Notes: generated by a model from the letters alone, not told the origin. A DNA stretch of 64,000 nucleotides from Bacillota bacterium (GCA_023443225.1 JAEZVF010000077.1:83036-147035), one strand, 5' to 3'; shown: positions 51,005 to 60,153, counted from the stretch's first letter. Numbers and translations: made by a program.

Positions 51005-51115
51005 AACTCACCCCTTTCTACGATTTTATTTACTGATAATAAGTATATTTTATTTAAATAAGGTTGTCAATTGAAACCCTTGACTTAATCGTATTAAATA
51101 GCCTTTTTCACTAGT

Positions 51116-51991
51116 TTAAAAAACCCGATTTCCTTCCTTTTTATGTTTGCTTAACGTATTTGATTGCTCAGATTTTGAATACATTCGAACTAAGAGTCTT
51201 GCAATAAAGGGCGGCCAGAAACAGCGAAACATTTCATAGTCCTCCTTGGAACGGACGCGGTCACCAATAATTGCTGTCGTAGCAGATTCTTCGTGAATAC
51301 GGTGATAGGTTAAGGGCTTATGGATATAAATAAAGTCACCCTTTCTTCTGGACAGTTTCTCCCAAGCCTGCCAATCAGCATCTGACCGGTATCCTTCAAT
51401 AAATATCTGTTCCGGCAGATTGCTCTTATGAAAGGTAACAGATGGACAACAGATAGGACAGCCAAAAGAGAGGATCCTTCTTCTTATAAATATGCTGCTG
51501 TGTAATTTAGTGCAAGTAAGTGGGAGCAGCAAAAACCGTTTTATGTTCAGCATGGTATTGTTTCGTTGTAATGTCCCGTTTCGTAACTCATAATAATCAG
51601 TAAACGCAATCAAAGGATTTTGTGATTGCTTGATTCCCAGTAGGATTTCTTTGAGATAGTCTTTTACATAGATATCATCCTGATGTGCTAAGGTAACATA
51701 TGTGGTATCTGCCATCCGATAGGCATAATTCCAGTCATTTGCAATCCCCTTTTTTTCGGTGTTAATATAATATGGAATCTGATATTGCTCCGCTATTTGT
51801 TCTATATATGAGTTTGGTGTTGATGTAATCATCATAATCTTGGATGAAACCGTCTGTGCCATTAGGGATTCAATACATTCTTTTAAGTAGGGGCTTTCCT
51901 GATAAGCACAAATCACAAAGGTATGATTACAAGTATACTTATTCTTCGTAATCTTGCCCTTGATCTTGCTCTTGCTCGTGATCTTTATCAT
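51116..51991 (-). CDS. family 2 glycosyltransferase
   Basis: The product of about 291 residues has a GT-A domain: HTFVICAYQESPYLKECIES (about 25-45), YAYRMADTTYVTLAHQDDIY with its DD(D) nucleotide-sugar site, and a C-terminal YHRIHEESATTAI. No membrane helix is visible. It overlaps the DUF2304 gene by 53 bp, and GGAGAAGAG precedes the ATG at 51991. It is the last gene of a surface-glycan operon; the sugar and acceptor are unknown. Confidence 0.82.
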   Translation of the reverse strand: MIKITSKSKIKGKITKNKYTCNHTFVICAYQESPYLKECIESLMAQTVSSKIMMITSTPNSYIEQIAEQYQIPYYINTEKKGIANDWNYAYRMADTTYVTLAHQDDIYVKDYLKEILLGIKQSQNPLIAFTDYYELRNGTLQRNNTMLNIKRFLLLPLTCTKLHSSIFIRRRILSFGCPICCPSVTFHKSNLPEQIFIEGYRSDADWQAWEKLSRRKGDFIYIHKPLTYHRIHEESATTAIIGDRVRSKEDYEMFRCFWPPFIARLLVRMYSKSEQSNTLSKHKKEGNRVF

Positions 51992-52346
51992 CAATTCTCT
52001 TCTCCAATTCTCTGATTCGTTTTTCTAAAAAAGCATTGTTTTGTGCCAAGCTTTTGATATGATTGCTTTGCTTGGATACGATGGATGTAATCGTCATACA
52101 AAGTATTAGAAGAAAGAAAATACTAAGTGCAAATAAACCATTCATGGTCGACTTAATGCCTACCATGGCAATGAGTTGATCCAACAATTGTGGAAACACC
52201 AAAAATATCCCCATCATAACACCTGCAAATATCCACAATAGAGTATATCTTAAAGAAAGAGACTTTTTCTTTAAAAATATGATTATCATAAAGAAGTATA
52301 CAACTAAAGCAATCGCTAAAAATATTCTTAATGAATATGACAGCAT
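51939..52346 (-). CDS. DUF2304 membrane protein
   Basis: The 135-residue protein has three membrane helices (about 4-22, 33-52 and 65-88) with the KSLSLRYTLLWIFAGVMMG signature, then a charged coiled-coil tail (FLEKRIRELEKRIDDKDHEQ). DUF2304 genes typically sit beside dolichyl-phosphate-type GT2 genes in glycan clusters, as here, probably as a membrane partner of the transferase. It lies 48 bp downstream of the GT2 gene. Confidence 0.82.
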   Translation of the reverse strand: MLSYSLRIFLAIALVVYFFMIIIFLKKKSLSLRYTLLWIFAGVMMGIFLVFPQLLDQLIAMVGIKSTMNGLFALSIFFLLILCMTITSIVSKQSNHIKSLAQNNAFLEKRIRELEKRIDDKDHEQEQDQGQDYEE

Positions 52347-52394
52347 AATTAAGATCCTTTCGTAAATAATTAACTTTCGTAAAAATTACGAAAA

Positions 52395-53102
52395 TTAATA
52401 AGTAAAGCGATAAAAAAAGATTGCCAATGAAACTTTAATCATATAGTAAATAGATTGCCAAAAATTAATAGAACTGATACCGCCCGCCCGTTTATGCATA
52501 ATAACAGGAACTTCCTTAATTCTTCCCAGGTTCATTGCCCCTGCAATGATGGCCTCTGGTTCCGGGTAATCCTGTGAATAGTCTTTGGCATAAATTCGAA
52601 TGAATTTCCGATTCACTGCACGAAATCCACTTGTTACGTCTTTTATATTGGTTCCACAACACATACGAACTAGGAAGCTAAGAAAGTTTATGCCGGCTCT
52701 TCGCATACCAGAGGATTGAAAGCCTTCTCTATTAAGGAAACGAGAACCAATCACTATATCTGCTTCATCTGCCAGAATGGGTTCAATTAACCTGGTTATG
52801 TAAGAAGCATCATGCTGTCCATCGCCATCCATCTGCACCGCAATATCATAATCATGATCCAAAGCATACTGATAACCGGCCTGAACCCCTCCCCCAATAC
52901 CGAGATTGATTGGTAAGGAAAGATAATGGTAGCCATACTTCTTGCAAATCTTTTCTGTATTATCATTGGAACAATCATTTATGATGACATAGGACATTTC
53001 AGGAACATTTTCCTGAAGCTGAGATATGACATTTCCTATATTTTTTTCTTCATTATAGGCTGGTATAATAATAAGTACTTTCGGTTTTACTTGTATTTTC
53101 AT
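52395..53102 (-). CDS. DPM1/GtrB-like family 2 glycosyltransferase
   Basis: The 235-residue protein has the polyprenol-phosphate glycosyltransferase pattern: VLIIIPAYNEEKNIGNVIS, YHYLSLPINLGIGGGVQAGY, QMDGDGQHD (metal/nucleotide-sugar site) and DVTSGFRAVNRKF. It lacks the C-terminal membrane helices of long GtrB, so membrane association may be through the DUF2304 protein. It likely loads a sugar on undecaprenyl phosphate. It overlaps the flippase gene by 4 bp (ATGA). Confidence 0.88.
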   Translation of the reverse strand: MKIQVKPKVLIIIPAYNEEKNIGNVISQLQENVPEMSYVIINDCSNDNTEKICKKYGYHYLSLPINLGIGGGVQAGYQYALDHDYDIAVQMDGDGQHDASYITRLIEPILADEADIVIGSRFLNREGFQSSGMRRAGINFLSFLVRMCCGTNIKDVTSGFRAVNRKFIRIYAKDYSQDYPEPEAIIAGAMNLGRIKEVPVIMHKRAGGISSINFWQSIYYMIKVSLAIFFYRFTY

Positions 53103-54340
53103 AAAGTTTTACTCTTTCTTAAGATTCCTAACAATAACATCAGTGAAAATAATATAAATAATAAAATGCTCGATATCACACTGGCAATGGAAGCACCCAT
53201 CATATGATACTCCTTCGTAAGAGCCGGTGTTAAAAAGGTAATGATCAGAGAAACCATCATATATCCATACAACAGTCCTACCTGTTTACGCATAGCCGTT
53301 AAAATATGTAGTAGTAAAAAGACACCAGCACCAAAACCTCCGCCACATAATAATAGAATTAATTCCGTACGAAATGGAAGTAAATTAACACCATATATAA
53401 ACGATAATACTTCACAGCCAAAGAATGCACCGGCTGTAATTGTAATCAAGGTTATGGCGATGATCCCCAGTAGTAATCTCCCTATATACTGCACAAATAA
53501 ACGAACCTCACTCTGTTCCCATTGTACTGCAATGTTGGTTAGTAATGGTTTGAATAAGAACTCACTAAGAAGGTTAATCACAAAAGTCGGCATAAATAGA
53601 ATGCTAAAAAAGGTCTGAATATCAGACGACAGAAACCTGTCTATCATATATTTGGGCACATTATATATATATAAGGACAAAAAGCTTCCGATAAATAAGG
53701 GGAAACAGCTTTTTATTAATATTCCCAATTCCTCCTTAGAACATGCAAAGCGCAAGTTCTCAAAGGTTCTAGCTTTTGGTAAATTCATAAAGATACTGGC
53801 TGCAACCGAAAGTAATGCCGTAACTGCACAAGTAAGTAGCAAGTCCTTTGTAATCACTAAAATCCCTGTAAAAGACAGTATGGTAACTACATTTCTTAAG
53901 GTCAATAATTTGCCTGCCAGGTCCATTCTGCCATTCTGCTGAAAGAGACCGTGAAAAACATCTTCCAGAGCATCTGCCAGTTTGATGACACAGATGCAGA
54001 ATAAGATGGCGCTTTTTTCAAAGGAATAACCATGCCAAAGAAGGTAGCCTCCACTTACCACTAGCATTGCCATGGAAGTAAGGATCCTTGACATAAAGTA
54101 AGTTTGAAACTTTACACGAAACTTAATATCAGTTGCCTGATAAGCCCTCATACCAAACCTTCCAATCGTTAGCATAAGCTGTGCATTGGCAAATCCTAAG
54201 GCAAATACTCCGGCATCTGAACTTCCGCATATTCTCGTAACAAATACCAACAAAACAAAGGAAGATCCGGCACTACAAATACTGCCGATTGTATTCCATA
54301 GAAACATGTTCACATTACTAATCTTCGTTGCTTGCTTCAA
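53099..54340 (-). CDS. polysaccharide flippase (MATE/MVF-like, Wzx type)
   Basis: The 413-residue protein has about 12 membrane helices and the flippase N-terminal pattern FLWNTIGSICSAGSSFVLL. LGFANAQLMLTIGRFGMRAYQ and the later basic helices fit Wzx-type exporters of lipid-linked oligosaccharide. The frame opens with a TTG at 54340 behind a weak AGAGAAG, and no better start is visible. It is downstream of the membrane glycosyltransferase gene (88 bp, containing an imperfect hairpin). Confidence 0.83.
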   Translation of the reverse strand: MKQATKISNVNMFLWNTIGSICSAGSSFVLLVFVTRICGSSDAGVFALGFANAQLMLTIGRFGMRAYQATDIKFRVKFQTYFMSRILTSMAMLVVSGGYLLWHGYSFEKSAILFCICVIKLADALEDVFHGLFQQNGRMDLAGKLLTLRNVVTILSFTGILVITKDLLLTCAVTALLSVAASIFMNLPKARTFENLRFACSKEELGILIKSCFPLFIGSFLSLYIYNVPKYMIDRFLSSDIQTFFSILFMPTFVINLLSEFLFKPLLTNIAVQWEQSEVRLFVQYIGRLLLGIIAITLITITAGAFFGCEVLSFIYGVNLLPFRTELILLLCGGGFGAGVFLLLHILTAMRKQVGLLYGYMMVSLIITFLTPALTKEYHMMGASIASVISSILLFILFSLMLLLGILRKSKTL

Positions 54341-54360
54341 TTTCTATACACTTCTCTCTA

Positions 54361-54408
54361 GGGGTTGTCGCAAAAAGTAATAAAGCTGATTCGTTTTTAT
54401 GACACCAC
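54361..54408. repeat. imperfect hairpin between two glycan genes
   Basis: GGTTGTCGCAAAAA and TTTTTATGACACCACC pair imperfectly. The arm resembles, loosely, the GGGCTgTTGCAA hairpins at 47959 and 60049. It may lower expression of the flippase gene. Confidence 0.4.
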
Positions 54409-54427
54409 CTGCTTAATTTGTATGAGG

Positions 54428-56260
54428 TTACTCTACCCTTGAATACATGTAATACTTATTTAATGGAAGATTCATTTCCTCATACCCATCAATATGGATA
54501 GCCTCATAAGAAACGATATAATCCGGATACGTAAAGTCTTCATCACGAAATGAAATATTAAAACTATATAGGTCCAGTTCCGAAAAGGGTTCCAAAGAAC
54601 TATTCAAAGTATTATTCAAAGTATTATTCAAAGTATTATTCTCGGAATAATTCTCGGAATAATTCTCTGTAAAATTCTTGAAATCTTCCATCTTACAGAA
54701 ATAATAATTCGGATGCTCCAAATATACTTCCAGTTTCGCATCCGAGTATTTTGTCTCGGAGATGATTAAGAGAGAGCTACTTCTATCCTTTATTTGCGTG
54801 TTTTCAAAAAAAGCATTTAGGGTAAATGCATCTTCTTTTTTATATACAGACATTTTCTTGTTCTTATAAAATTCATTGTAGGTATAACAGTTACTAACAA
54901 CTCCTGATATCAGAAACCCTATCAGAATCAAGCTAATTAGCAATTTGGCTTTCTTCTGATACAACAAATAAAAACCAAAGCAGATTGCGGCAAATATCAA
55001 AATATATAGGGTGCTCTGCATCATATCCGATGCAAATAAATACTTAATATAATTTGCACCTACACAGTCAATTTTGGAACCATCCTCCGGTAGCAGTTTG
55101 ATATAATTTAGTAATAAAATATAGATCAGTGCCAAGATGGCTACCGTTCGTATCTTCCATGTCTCCATGGCTATTCTGTCCTTTATACTAAATAATAGTA
55201 TCAGTATTGGTACCGTCAGATAGAACAGGTAGCGGAAATGGAACCGTATCGTAAGCTGATCAAGATTTTCTGTTGGTATGATTCTAAGGCAAATTACCAT
55301 AACCGTTGATAAAAAGATTGCTCCGATTAAAATCAAAAGATTTCGTTCTTTCTCCTTTAATTCTTTAAAAAGAGCAAGAGGCAATAAAACCGGAAAGACT
55401 CCCATGTATAGTATAGACAGGAGCAAATAGGTGACTGCCGGATAAATAAGCTGGCTTAAGAGGTAAGGATCCAGCAGATTCATAAGGATAACCCCTATGG
55501 TGGCCTCGGAGGCAGAAACATCCTTTAATCCATATGCGTAATCAAACCAGATTCCATAAGCGAACTTTAACCCAAAAAATACGGCCATAAACCATAATAG
55601 ACAGAAAAAACATTTCTTACGGTTTACTTTATCAAAAAAGAAGAACTGTAATACATAATATAAAATTAATCCAGCTGCAATATTAAGAGCCATCTGTTTA
55701 CACAAGCTGATGATAAATACATAGATACCTAAAAGAACCATGTTTCTTCGTTTGTATTGGTTCTCCAAAATAATTACTATGAATAAGAAGAAAAACCAGA
55801 TTGCAAGGGGATAAAAAAGGTTTTCCTGAATAATCTTTGCAGTATAGGCCATTTCAGGTAATAATATGCTGACCAAGGATAAGATGAGCGCGTAAAAATT
55901 ATTACCTAGAAACTTTTTTGACATAGCATATACCGGAAACACTACGGAAGACATTAATACAGAGTTGATTCCTACTGCTACAAAATACTGCATTTCTGTA
56001 TTCCCAAAATAATGGCTAACCGAAAGTACTACTGAATATAAGATCTCCTTATAACTTAGCATATCATTCCGAAATAAACTTCCCATATGATAAAACACTG
56101 ATTTGCTCAGATTCCAGTGCAATAGTTCATCATAAAACACATTCATCTGCCCAAATGCTACACCTAATATAACTCTAAGAGCAACACTCATGATAAACAC
56201 AAACAGTAGACTATGCTTAATAAATCTTTCATTTTTTAAAACTAACTTTAGTGTATTCAT
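54428..56260 (-). CDS. multi-pass membrane glycosyltransferase (GT39/PMT-like) with tandem repeat
   Basis: The 610-residue protein has about 12 membrane helices and the GT-C hallmark of an acidic residue in the first loop (FGQMNVFYDELLHWNLSKSV, about 33-52). C-terminal to the helices is a roughly 130-residue extracytoplasmic domain. It contains tandem four-residue units (NYSE twice, then NTLN three times) encoded by 12-bp DNA repeats at 54594-54677. It probably transfers a sugar from a polyprenyl phosphate to a surface acceptor. First gene of the glycan operon. Confidence 0.8.
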   Translation of the reverse strand: MNTLKLVLKNERFIKHSLLFVFIMSVALRVILGVAFGQMNVFYDELLHWNLSKSVFYHMGSLFRNDMLSYKEILYSVVLSVSHYFGNTEMQYFVAVGINSVLMSSVVFPVYAMSKKFLGNNFYALILSLVSILLPEMAYTAKIIQENLFYPLAIWFFFLFIVIILENQYKRRNMVLLGIYVFIISLCKQMALNIAAGLILYYVLQFFFFDKVNRKKCFFCLLWFMAVFFGLKFAYGIWFDYAYGLKDVSASEATIGVILMNLLDPYLLSQLIYPAVTYLLLSILYMGVFPVLLPLALFKELKEKERNLLILIGAIFLSTVMVICLRIIPTENLDQLTIRFHFRYLFYLTVPILILLFSIKDRIAMETWKIRTVAILALIYILLLNYIKLLPEDGSKIDCVGANYIKYLFASDMMQSTLYILIFAAICFGFYLLYQKKAKLLISLILIGFLISGVVSNCYTYNEFYKNKKMSVYKKEDAFTLNAFFENTQIKDRSSSLLIISETKYSDAKLEVYLEHPNYYFCKMEDFKNFTENYSENYSENNTLNNTLNNTLNSSLEPFSELDLYSFNISFRDEDFTYPDYIVSYEAIHIDGYEEMNLPLNKYYMYSRVE

Positions 56261-56549
56261 GGATTCGCTTCCGTTCTTTTTCTCTTCAAAAATTCATTTA
56301 AATATCCTTACGTGATTATACCTACAATTATATCCAAGTGTCAATAGGATTATTTGCGTAGCTATTTCCATGCTATTTACATAAATAGTTATCCTCTCCT
56401 CTATTCTGGTATTGTTATTCTTTCTGTTACTGGCACTTTTAATCATGCCAAATCTATTATATAGTATCTACAATCAAATACAGCAAAAAGCATGCGTTTG
56501 CTATTTGCTACATATTTATAAGCCGCTGAAGCGGCAGATGGAGGGTATT

Positions 56550-57092
56550 ATGGCAAATAAGAAAACAATAAAAATCATAATGGCGGCTTTGATGGCTGCC
56601 ATGACCTGTATCGCAACCATGGTAATTAAGGTTCCTTCTCCTACGAGCGGCTATATTCATCTTGGAGACGGAGTGGTTCTTTTATCAGGAATCCTCCTAG
56701 GTCCATTCTACGGCGGTGCTGCTGCGGGAATTGGTTCCATGTTCGCTGATTTATTTTCCGGATATGCTGGATTCGCACTTCCAACCTTAATAATTAAAGC
56801 ACTTGCAGCTATTGCTGCTAGTGTCGTATATCAATTTTTAAGCAATAAACTCTTCCAAACAAAGTTTAAATCGGTTGCTGTTATTGTCGCCGGAATCAGC
56901 GGAGGATTTCTTGTTACAAGCGGATATTTTATATTTGAAGGAGCTATTATGAATCTTGGCTTTGTAGCTGCTGCATCTGGTATCCCTTTTAACTTAGTGC
57001 AAAATGCCTTTGGCATCATCGTTTCCACTCTACTTTTACCAGTATTAACAAAAGTACCAGCAGTACGGGATTTAACTGTAAAATGCAATTAA
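56550..57092 (+). CDS. ECF transporter S component
   Basis: The 180-residue protein has six hydrophobic segments and the ECF S-component pattern SGYIHLGDGVVLLSGILLG followed by GGAAAGIGSMFADLFSGYAG. It binds a vitamin-like substrate and works with a shared EcfAA'T module encoded elsewhere. No A or T gene is nearby, typical of group II ECF systems. The ATG at 56550 follows GGAGGG; the frame opens 138 bp earlier without a ribosome site. A CCGCT-gaa-AGCGG-like hairpin sits just upstream, but no known riboswitch was recognised, so the substrate is open. Confidence 0.85.
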   Translation: MANKKTIKIIMAALMAAMTCIATMVIKVPSPTSGYIHLGDGVVLLSGILLGPFYGGAAAGIGSMFADLFSGYAGFALPTLIIKALAAIAASVVYQFLSNKLFQTKFKSVAVIVAGISGGFLVTSGYFIFEGAIMNLGFVAAASGIPFNLVQNAFGIIVSTLLLPVLTKVPAVRDLTVKCN

Positions 57093-57183
57093 TATTTCGA
57101 GTCTTATTCCTAATTGAATTATGTTAAAAATGTATAATTCGATATTCCTTTGAACTTTTTGTAAAAAAATTCAATCTATCCAA

Positions 57184-57210
57184 TTGATTTATGTTACCCT
57201 TTGATATAAT
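57184..57210 (+). promoter_or_regulatory. putative promoter separated from GH5 by the IS
   Basis: TATAAT (57205-57210) with a TTGATT 15 bp upstream (57184-57189) points toward the IS, ending 2 bp before the direct repeat. Read across the element it would lie about 40 bp before the GH5 start. The spacing is short, so this is tentative. Confidence 0.4.
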
Positions 57211-57212
57211 AT

Positions 57213-57223
57213 AGTACCTATAC
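57213..57223. repeat. left direct repeat flanking the IS1182-like element
   Basis: AGTACCTATAC here is identical to 58973-58983 on the other side of the element, an 11-bp apparent target duplication. Confidence 0.85.
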
Positions 57224-58972
57224 TAGGTAATTGCGAAACAAGTCCACAATCTTGATTAATACAAGGAAGAACTCGTGCTATGGAACGAATTCTCAGATGA
57301 GAAATGATAACTTCTGATTTTGGTCGCACTTTAATAAGGCTTTGAATTTATGAAATTAGTAAGTCCTATGCAATAAGTGGTTTTAGACTTCTGATGTACT
57401 GATGCTGATGTATTTTATTTGCAAGTAATACAGAGATAAGCTGTGTGATTCCTGCAAGTATTAAATCGGCATGAAGTGTTTTCTCATTTTGAGTTTTTCT
57501 ACCAGCGAGACAGAAGCTATCTTTGAAATGATTTATCGAACGTTCAACCGTTGTTCTAATCTTATATGTTTCGTTCCATTCTTCGGTACCTCTAAGAGTG
57601 CCTGGATAAGCTCGTAAATCTTTTTCTGGATAGATGTAGACCATTCGACCACAGCGAGAATCTGTGCATGGATTCTCGCAATGACAGACACGACGATACT
57701 TTCCGCTCTCAATTTTGTCATAGGTAGTTAGCGGACAGACGAATTTAATGGTTGAAACACCGTATCTAAAATCAGGTTTCTTACTTTCACGGCGAAGCTC
57801 TAATGATGGATTATTAGGACAACAAGGTATGCCGTTTTCATTGATTAGACAGCTACTTTTTAAAGTCGATCTGGAATTCAGTGGAATGTAGGCGGAATTA
57901 AAGTGTTTATCTTTACCGAAAGTGTCACCTGAGAGTAGCTGCTTATAGATTGAGACAGAGTCAAAAGCAGCATCCCCTAAAAATGTCTTGGGGTTGATCA
58001 ATGGATGTGCTTTAAAGAAATCTATTAAAGTGGGAATAAGCAATCGTGCATCATGAACAGATTTATCTTCATCAGGTGAATCAGATTTTTTGTTTGGAAT
58101 TAGTTCAGGATGAGCATTGAGAAACTCTCTGTTATAAAAATCAATATGACGGACGATTCCAAGACCGTTTGTTACAAGGCCAATCTTGTAAACATAGCAA
58201 AAGTGTCCGTCTACGTAGAGTTGTTTGATTTGGTCATTAGCAGCTGCATGAGAAGGCATAGAACTATATGCAGCTTTATAAGGATCATAATTAGAATCAA
58301 AGTTATTGGCTTTAGCATAAGCTTTTAACTGCTTAATAACCTTATTGGCATACTTTGGATTGTTTTCAGTAACCCAAGCTTCGATGCCTGACGTGTCAAA
58401 AATGGTCATATCTGCTTTGGCAGAGTCAATGGCTTGGCATATTGGTTCAGTGAGATTTACGAGATTCTCAAAAACTGATTGTAAGTCTTCTAGAAAGTCT
58501 TGTTTAAAACGAGTAATTTTAGAAGCATCAGGGACTTTATTAAAACCGCAGAACTCTCTTAAATCTCTTGAGTATTGAAGGAAAACGAGAAGTAAAGAGT
58601 CTGTAGGGATAGAAAATATGCGCTGAATGATCAAAGCCCAAAGCATTGCATTTAAAGGGTATTTGCGGGATCTGCCCGTTGATGCATAGAAATGATTTCT
58701 GAAAGAGATCGGAACAATTTCATCTAGGTCAATATGAGTTTCTAGAAGAGACAGAAACTGAGGTTTGTCAGAATCTAAAATTTCTTGACAATTTTCAAAA
58801 ACATCTGCCACTGAGAGCTGTTTGTATGGTATCATATGAATATATCTCCTTTGAGTGGTTGGTTTAATGGTTTCTCGACAATTCTATTATACCATAACCT
58901 AGAGGGGATATTTTATTTTTGTAACAAAAAAATGCCGTATTTATGCGGCTTTTGGCGTTTCGCAAACGCCTA
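57224..58972 (-). mobile_element. complete IS1182-like insertion sequence, 1749 bp
   Basis: Imperfect terminal repeats TAGGTAATTGCGAAAC (57224-57239) and, inverted, TAGGCGTTTGCGAAAC (58957-58972) match at 13/16 positions. They are bounded by the 11-bp direct repeat AGTACCTATAC. One intact transposase gene lies inside. A small GGCGTTT/AAACGCC hairpin forms the right end. Family placement rests on the transposase type and element length. Confidence 0.85.
57366..58835 (-). CDS. DDE transposase, IS1182-like
   Basis: The 489-residue protein has the DUF772-type N-terminal domain (about 45-120; RNHFYASTGRSRKYPLNAML) and a DDE domain. The first Asp is in MTIFDTSGIEAW, the second in TFLGDAAFDS and the Glu in RTTVERSINHFKD. 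A Cys-rich segment (about 370-400, CHCENPCTDSRCGR) between the second Asp and Glu is typical of this group. No frameshift or stop is seen, so it is probably active. Its own TATAAT-bearing promoter lies near 58880-58900. It could also mobilise the palindrome in the pheS leader. Confidence 0.88.
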   Translation of the reverse strand: MIPYKQLSVADVFENCQEILDSDKPQFLSLLETHIDLDEIVPISFRNHFYASTGRSRKYPLNAMLWALIIQRIFSIPTDSLLLVFLQYSRDLREFCGFNKVPDASKITRFKQDFLEDLQSVFENLVNLTEPICQAIDSAKADMTIFDTSGIEAWVTENNPKYANKVIKQLKAYAKANNFDSNYDPYKAAYSSMPSHAAANDQIKQLYVDGHFCYVYKIGLVTNGLGIVRHIDFYNREFLNAHPELIPNKKSDSPDEDKSVHDARLLIPTLIDFFKAHPLINPKTFLGDAAFDSVSIYKQLLSGDTFGKDKHFNSAYIPLNSRSTLKSSCLINENGIPCCPNNPSLELRRESKKPDFRYGVSTIKFVCPLTTYDKIESGKYRRVCHCENPCTDSRCGRMVYIYPEKDLRAYPGTLRGTEEWNETYKIRTTVERSINHFKDSFCLAGRKTQNEKTLHADLILAGITQLISVLLANKIHQHQYIRSLKPLIA

Positions 58973-58983
58973 AGTACCTATAC
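58973..58983. repeat. right direct repeat flanking the IS1182-like element
   Basis: AGTACCTATAC, identical to the left copy at 57213-57223; ends 17 bp before the GH5 start codon. Confidence 0.85.
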
Positions 58984-59000
58984 AATTAAGGGGGGATTTT

Positions 59001-60032
59001 ATGAGAGAATTTGAAGGATTTAAAAAAGGGATTAATCTTGGAGGATGGCTTTCCCAATGCTGTCACCGAAAAGTACACTATGATACGTTTATTACAGAAG
59101 CTGACATAAAACAAATCGCAGTTTGGGGACTGGATCATGTTCGTCTGCCAATTGATTTCGAACTGATAGAACCGGAAGAGGGTGTGTATTCAGAAGATGG
59201 TTTCGGGTACATAGATCGTTGCATTGAATGGTGCAGATGCTATCATCTTAATGTAGTCCTAGATTTACACAAAACTGCCGGATATGTCTTTCACGAACAA
59301 ATTAACAACGGTACGGAAAAAGCATCCTTCTTTCTTGAGAACGAGAAATTGATTCAACGTTTTCTGAATCTTTGGAAATTTATCGCACGCAGGTATCAAG
59401 ATGATACCAAAATGCTTGCCTTTGAAATCTTAAATGAAATGGTGGATCCTTCCGGTGGAATAGCATGGAATCGTTTGGCGAAACGTGCATACGAAACGAT
59501 ACGTGAAATATTACCCAATGCCAAAATCATCATTGGAAGTAATATGTGGAACAGTATTCATACATTAAAATACATGGATAAACCTTACGATGAGAATGTA
59601 ATTTATACCTTTCACTTCTATGAACCAATGCTATTTACCCACCAGAAGGCTGCTTGGGTGGATGCCATTCCAAAGGATGTCGATGTTTTTTATCCGGATG
59701 CCATAGAGACATATCAAAGACTAGCAGACCGTATTGGTCAATATGAAGTATCGAATGAAACGACAGATAAAATGGATATAACCTACTTAGAAGAAATAAT
59801 TAAAATTGCTGTCAAAACTGCCGAGGAATATAATGTTCCTCTGTATTGTGGTGAATATGGAGTTATCAACCAAGCAGACCCAGAATCAACCTTAAATTGG
59901 TATCGTGATTTTCACCAGCTTATGGAGAAATACAACATTGGCCGTGCTTCCTGGACCTACAAAGAAAAAGATTTTGGTATTCAAGATGCTCATCTAGATT
60001 CTGTGCGGGAGCAAATACTCCAATTTCTGTAA
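59001..60032 (+). CDS. GH5-family glycoside hydrolase, cytoplasmic
   Basis: The 343-residue protein is a single GH5 (cellulase-family) catalytic domain: INLGGWLSQC at 11-20, HVRLP at 46-50, the acid/base Glu146 in FEILNEM, HFYEP, and the nucleophile Glu285 in LYCGEYGV. It has no signal peptide and no binding module, so it most likely acts inside the cell on imported oligosaccharides (exo-glucanase or beta-glucosidase-like). AAGGGGGG lies eight nt before the ATG. An IS element lies immediately upstream, and a bidirectional hairpin follows. Confidence 0.9.
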   Translation: MREFEGFKKGINLGGWLSQCCHRKVHYDTFITEADIKQIAVWGLDHVRLPIDFELIEPEEGVYSEDGFGYIDRCIEWCRCYHLNVVLDLHKTAGYVFHEQINNGTEKASFFLENEKLIQRFLNLWKFIARRYQDDTKMLAFEILNEMVDPSGGIAWNRLAKRAYETIREILPNAKIIIGSNMWNSIHTLKYMDKPYDENVIYTFHFYEPMLFTHQKAAWVDAIPKDVDVFYPDAIETYQRLADRIGQYEVSNETTDKMDITYLEEIIKIAVKTAEEYNVPLYCGEYGVINQADPESTLNWYRDFHQLMEKYNIGRASWTYKEKDFGIQDAHLDSVREQILQFL

Positions 60033-60048
60033 GTGTTATTTATAGCTT

Positions 60049-60147
60049 GGGCTGTTGCAAGATTATAAAGTAATTTGAACCGACCTCTGTCTATTTGGCA
60101 GAGGTCGGTTTATAAATTACTTTCGTATAATAATTTTGCAACAGCCC
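60049..60147. terminator. 99-bp bidirectional hairpin with GGGCTGTTGCAA ends
   Basis: GGGCTGTTGCAA (60049-60060) pairs with TTGCAACAGCCC (60136-60147), and AACCGACCTCTG pairs with CAGAGGTCGGTT around the loop (60078-60110); the middle arms also pair (AAAGTAATTT). It lies between convergent GH5 and transglutaminase genes. The ends also resemble IS6-type terminal repeats, so a mobile origin is possible. Confidence 0.75.
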
Positions 60148-60153
60148 TTTGAT

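Noticed and set aside
54594..54677. CRISPR-like short repeats
   Set aside because: Units are contiguous 12-mers in frame within a coding gene, without spacers.
56400..56549. Vitamin riboswitch before the ECF S component
   Set aside because: Only a five- to six-bp hairpin is visible and no TPP, preQ1, FMN or folate riboswitch core could be matched.
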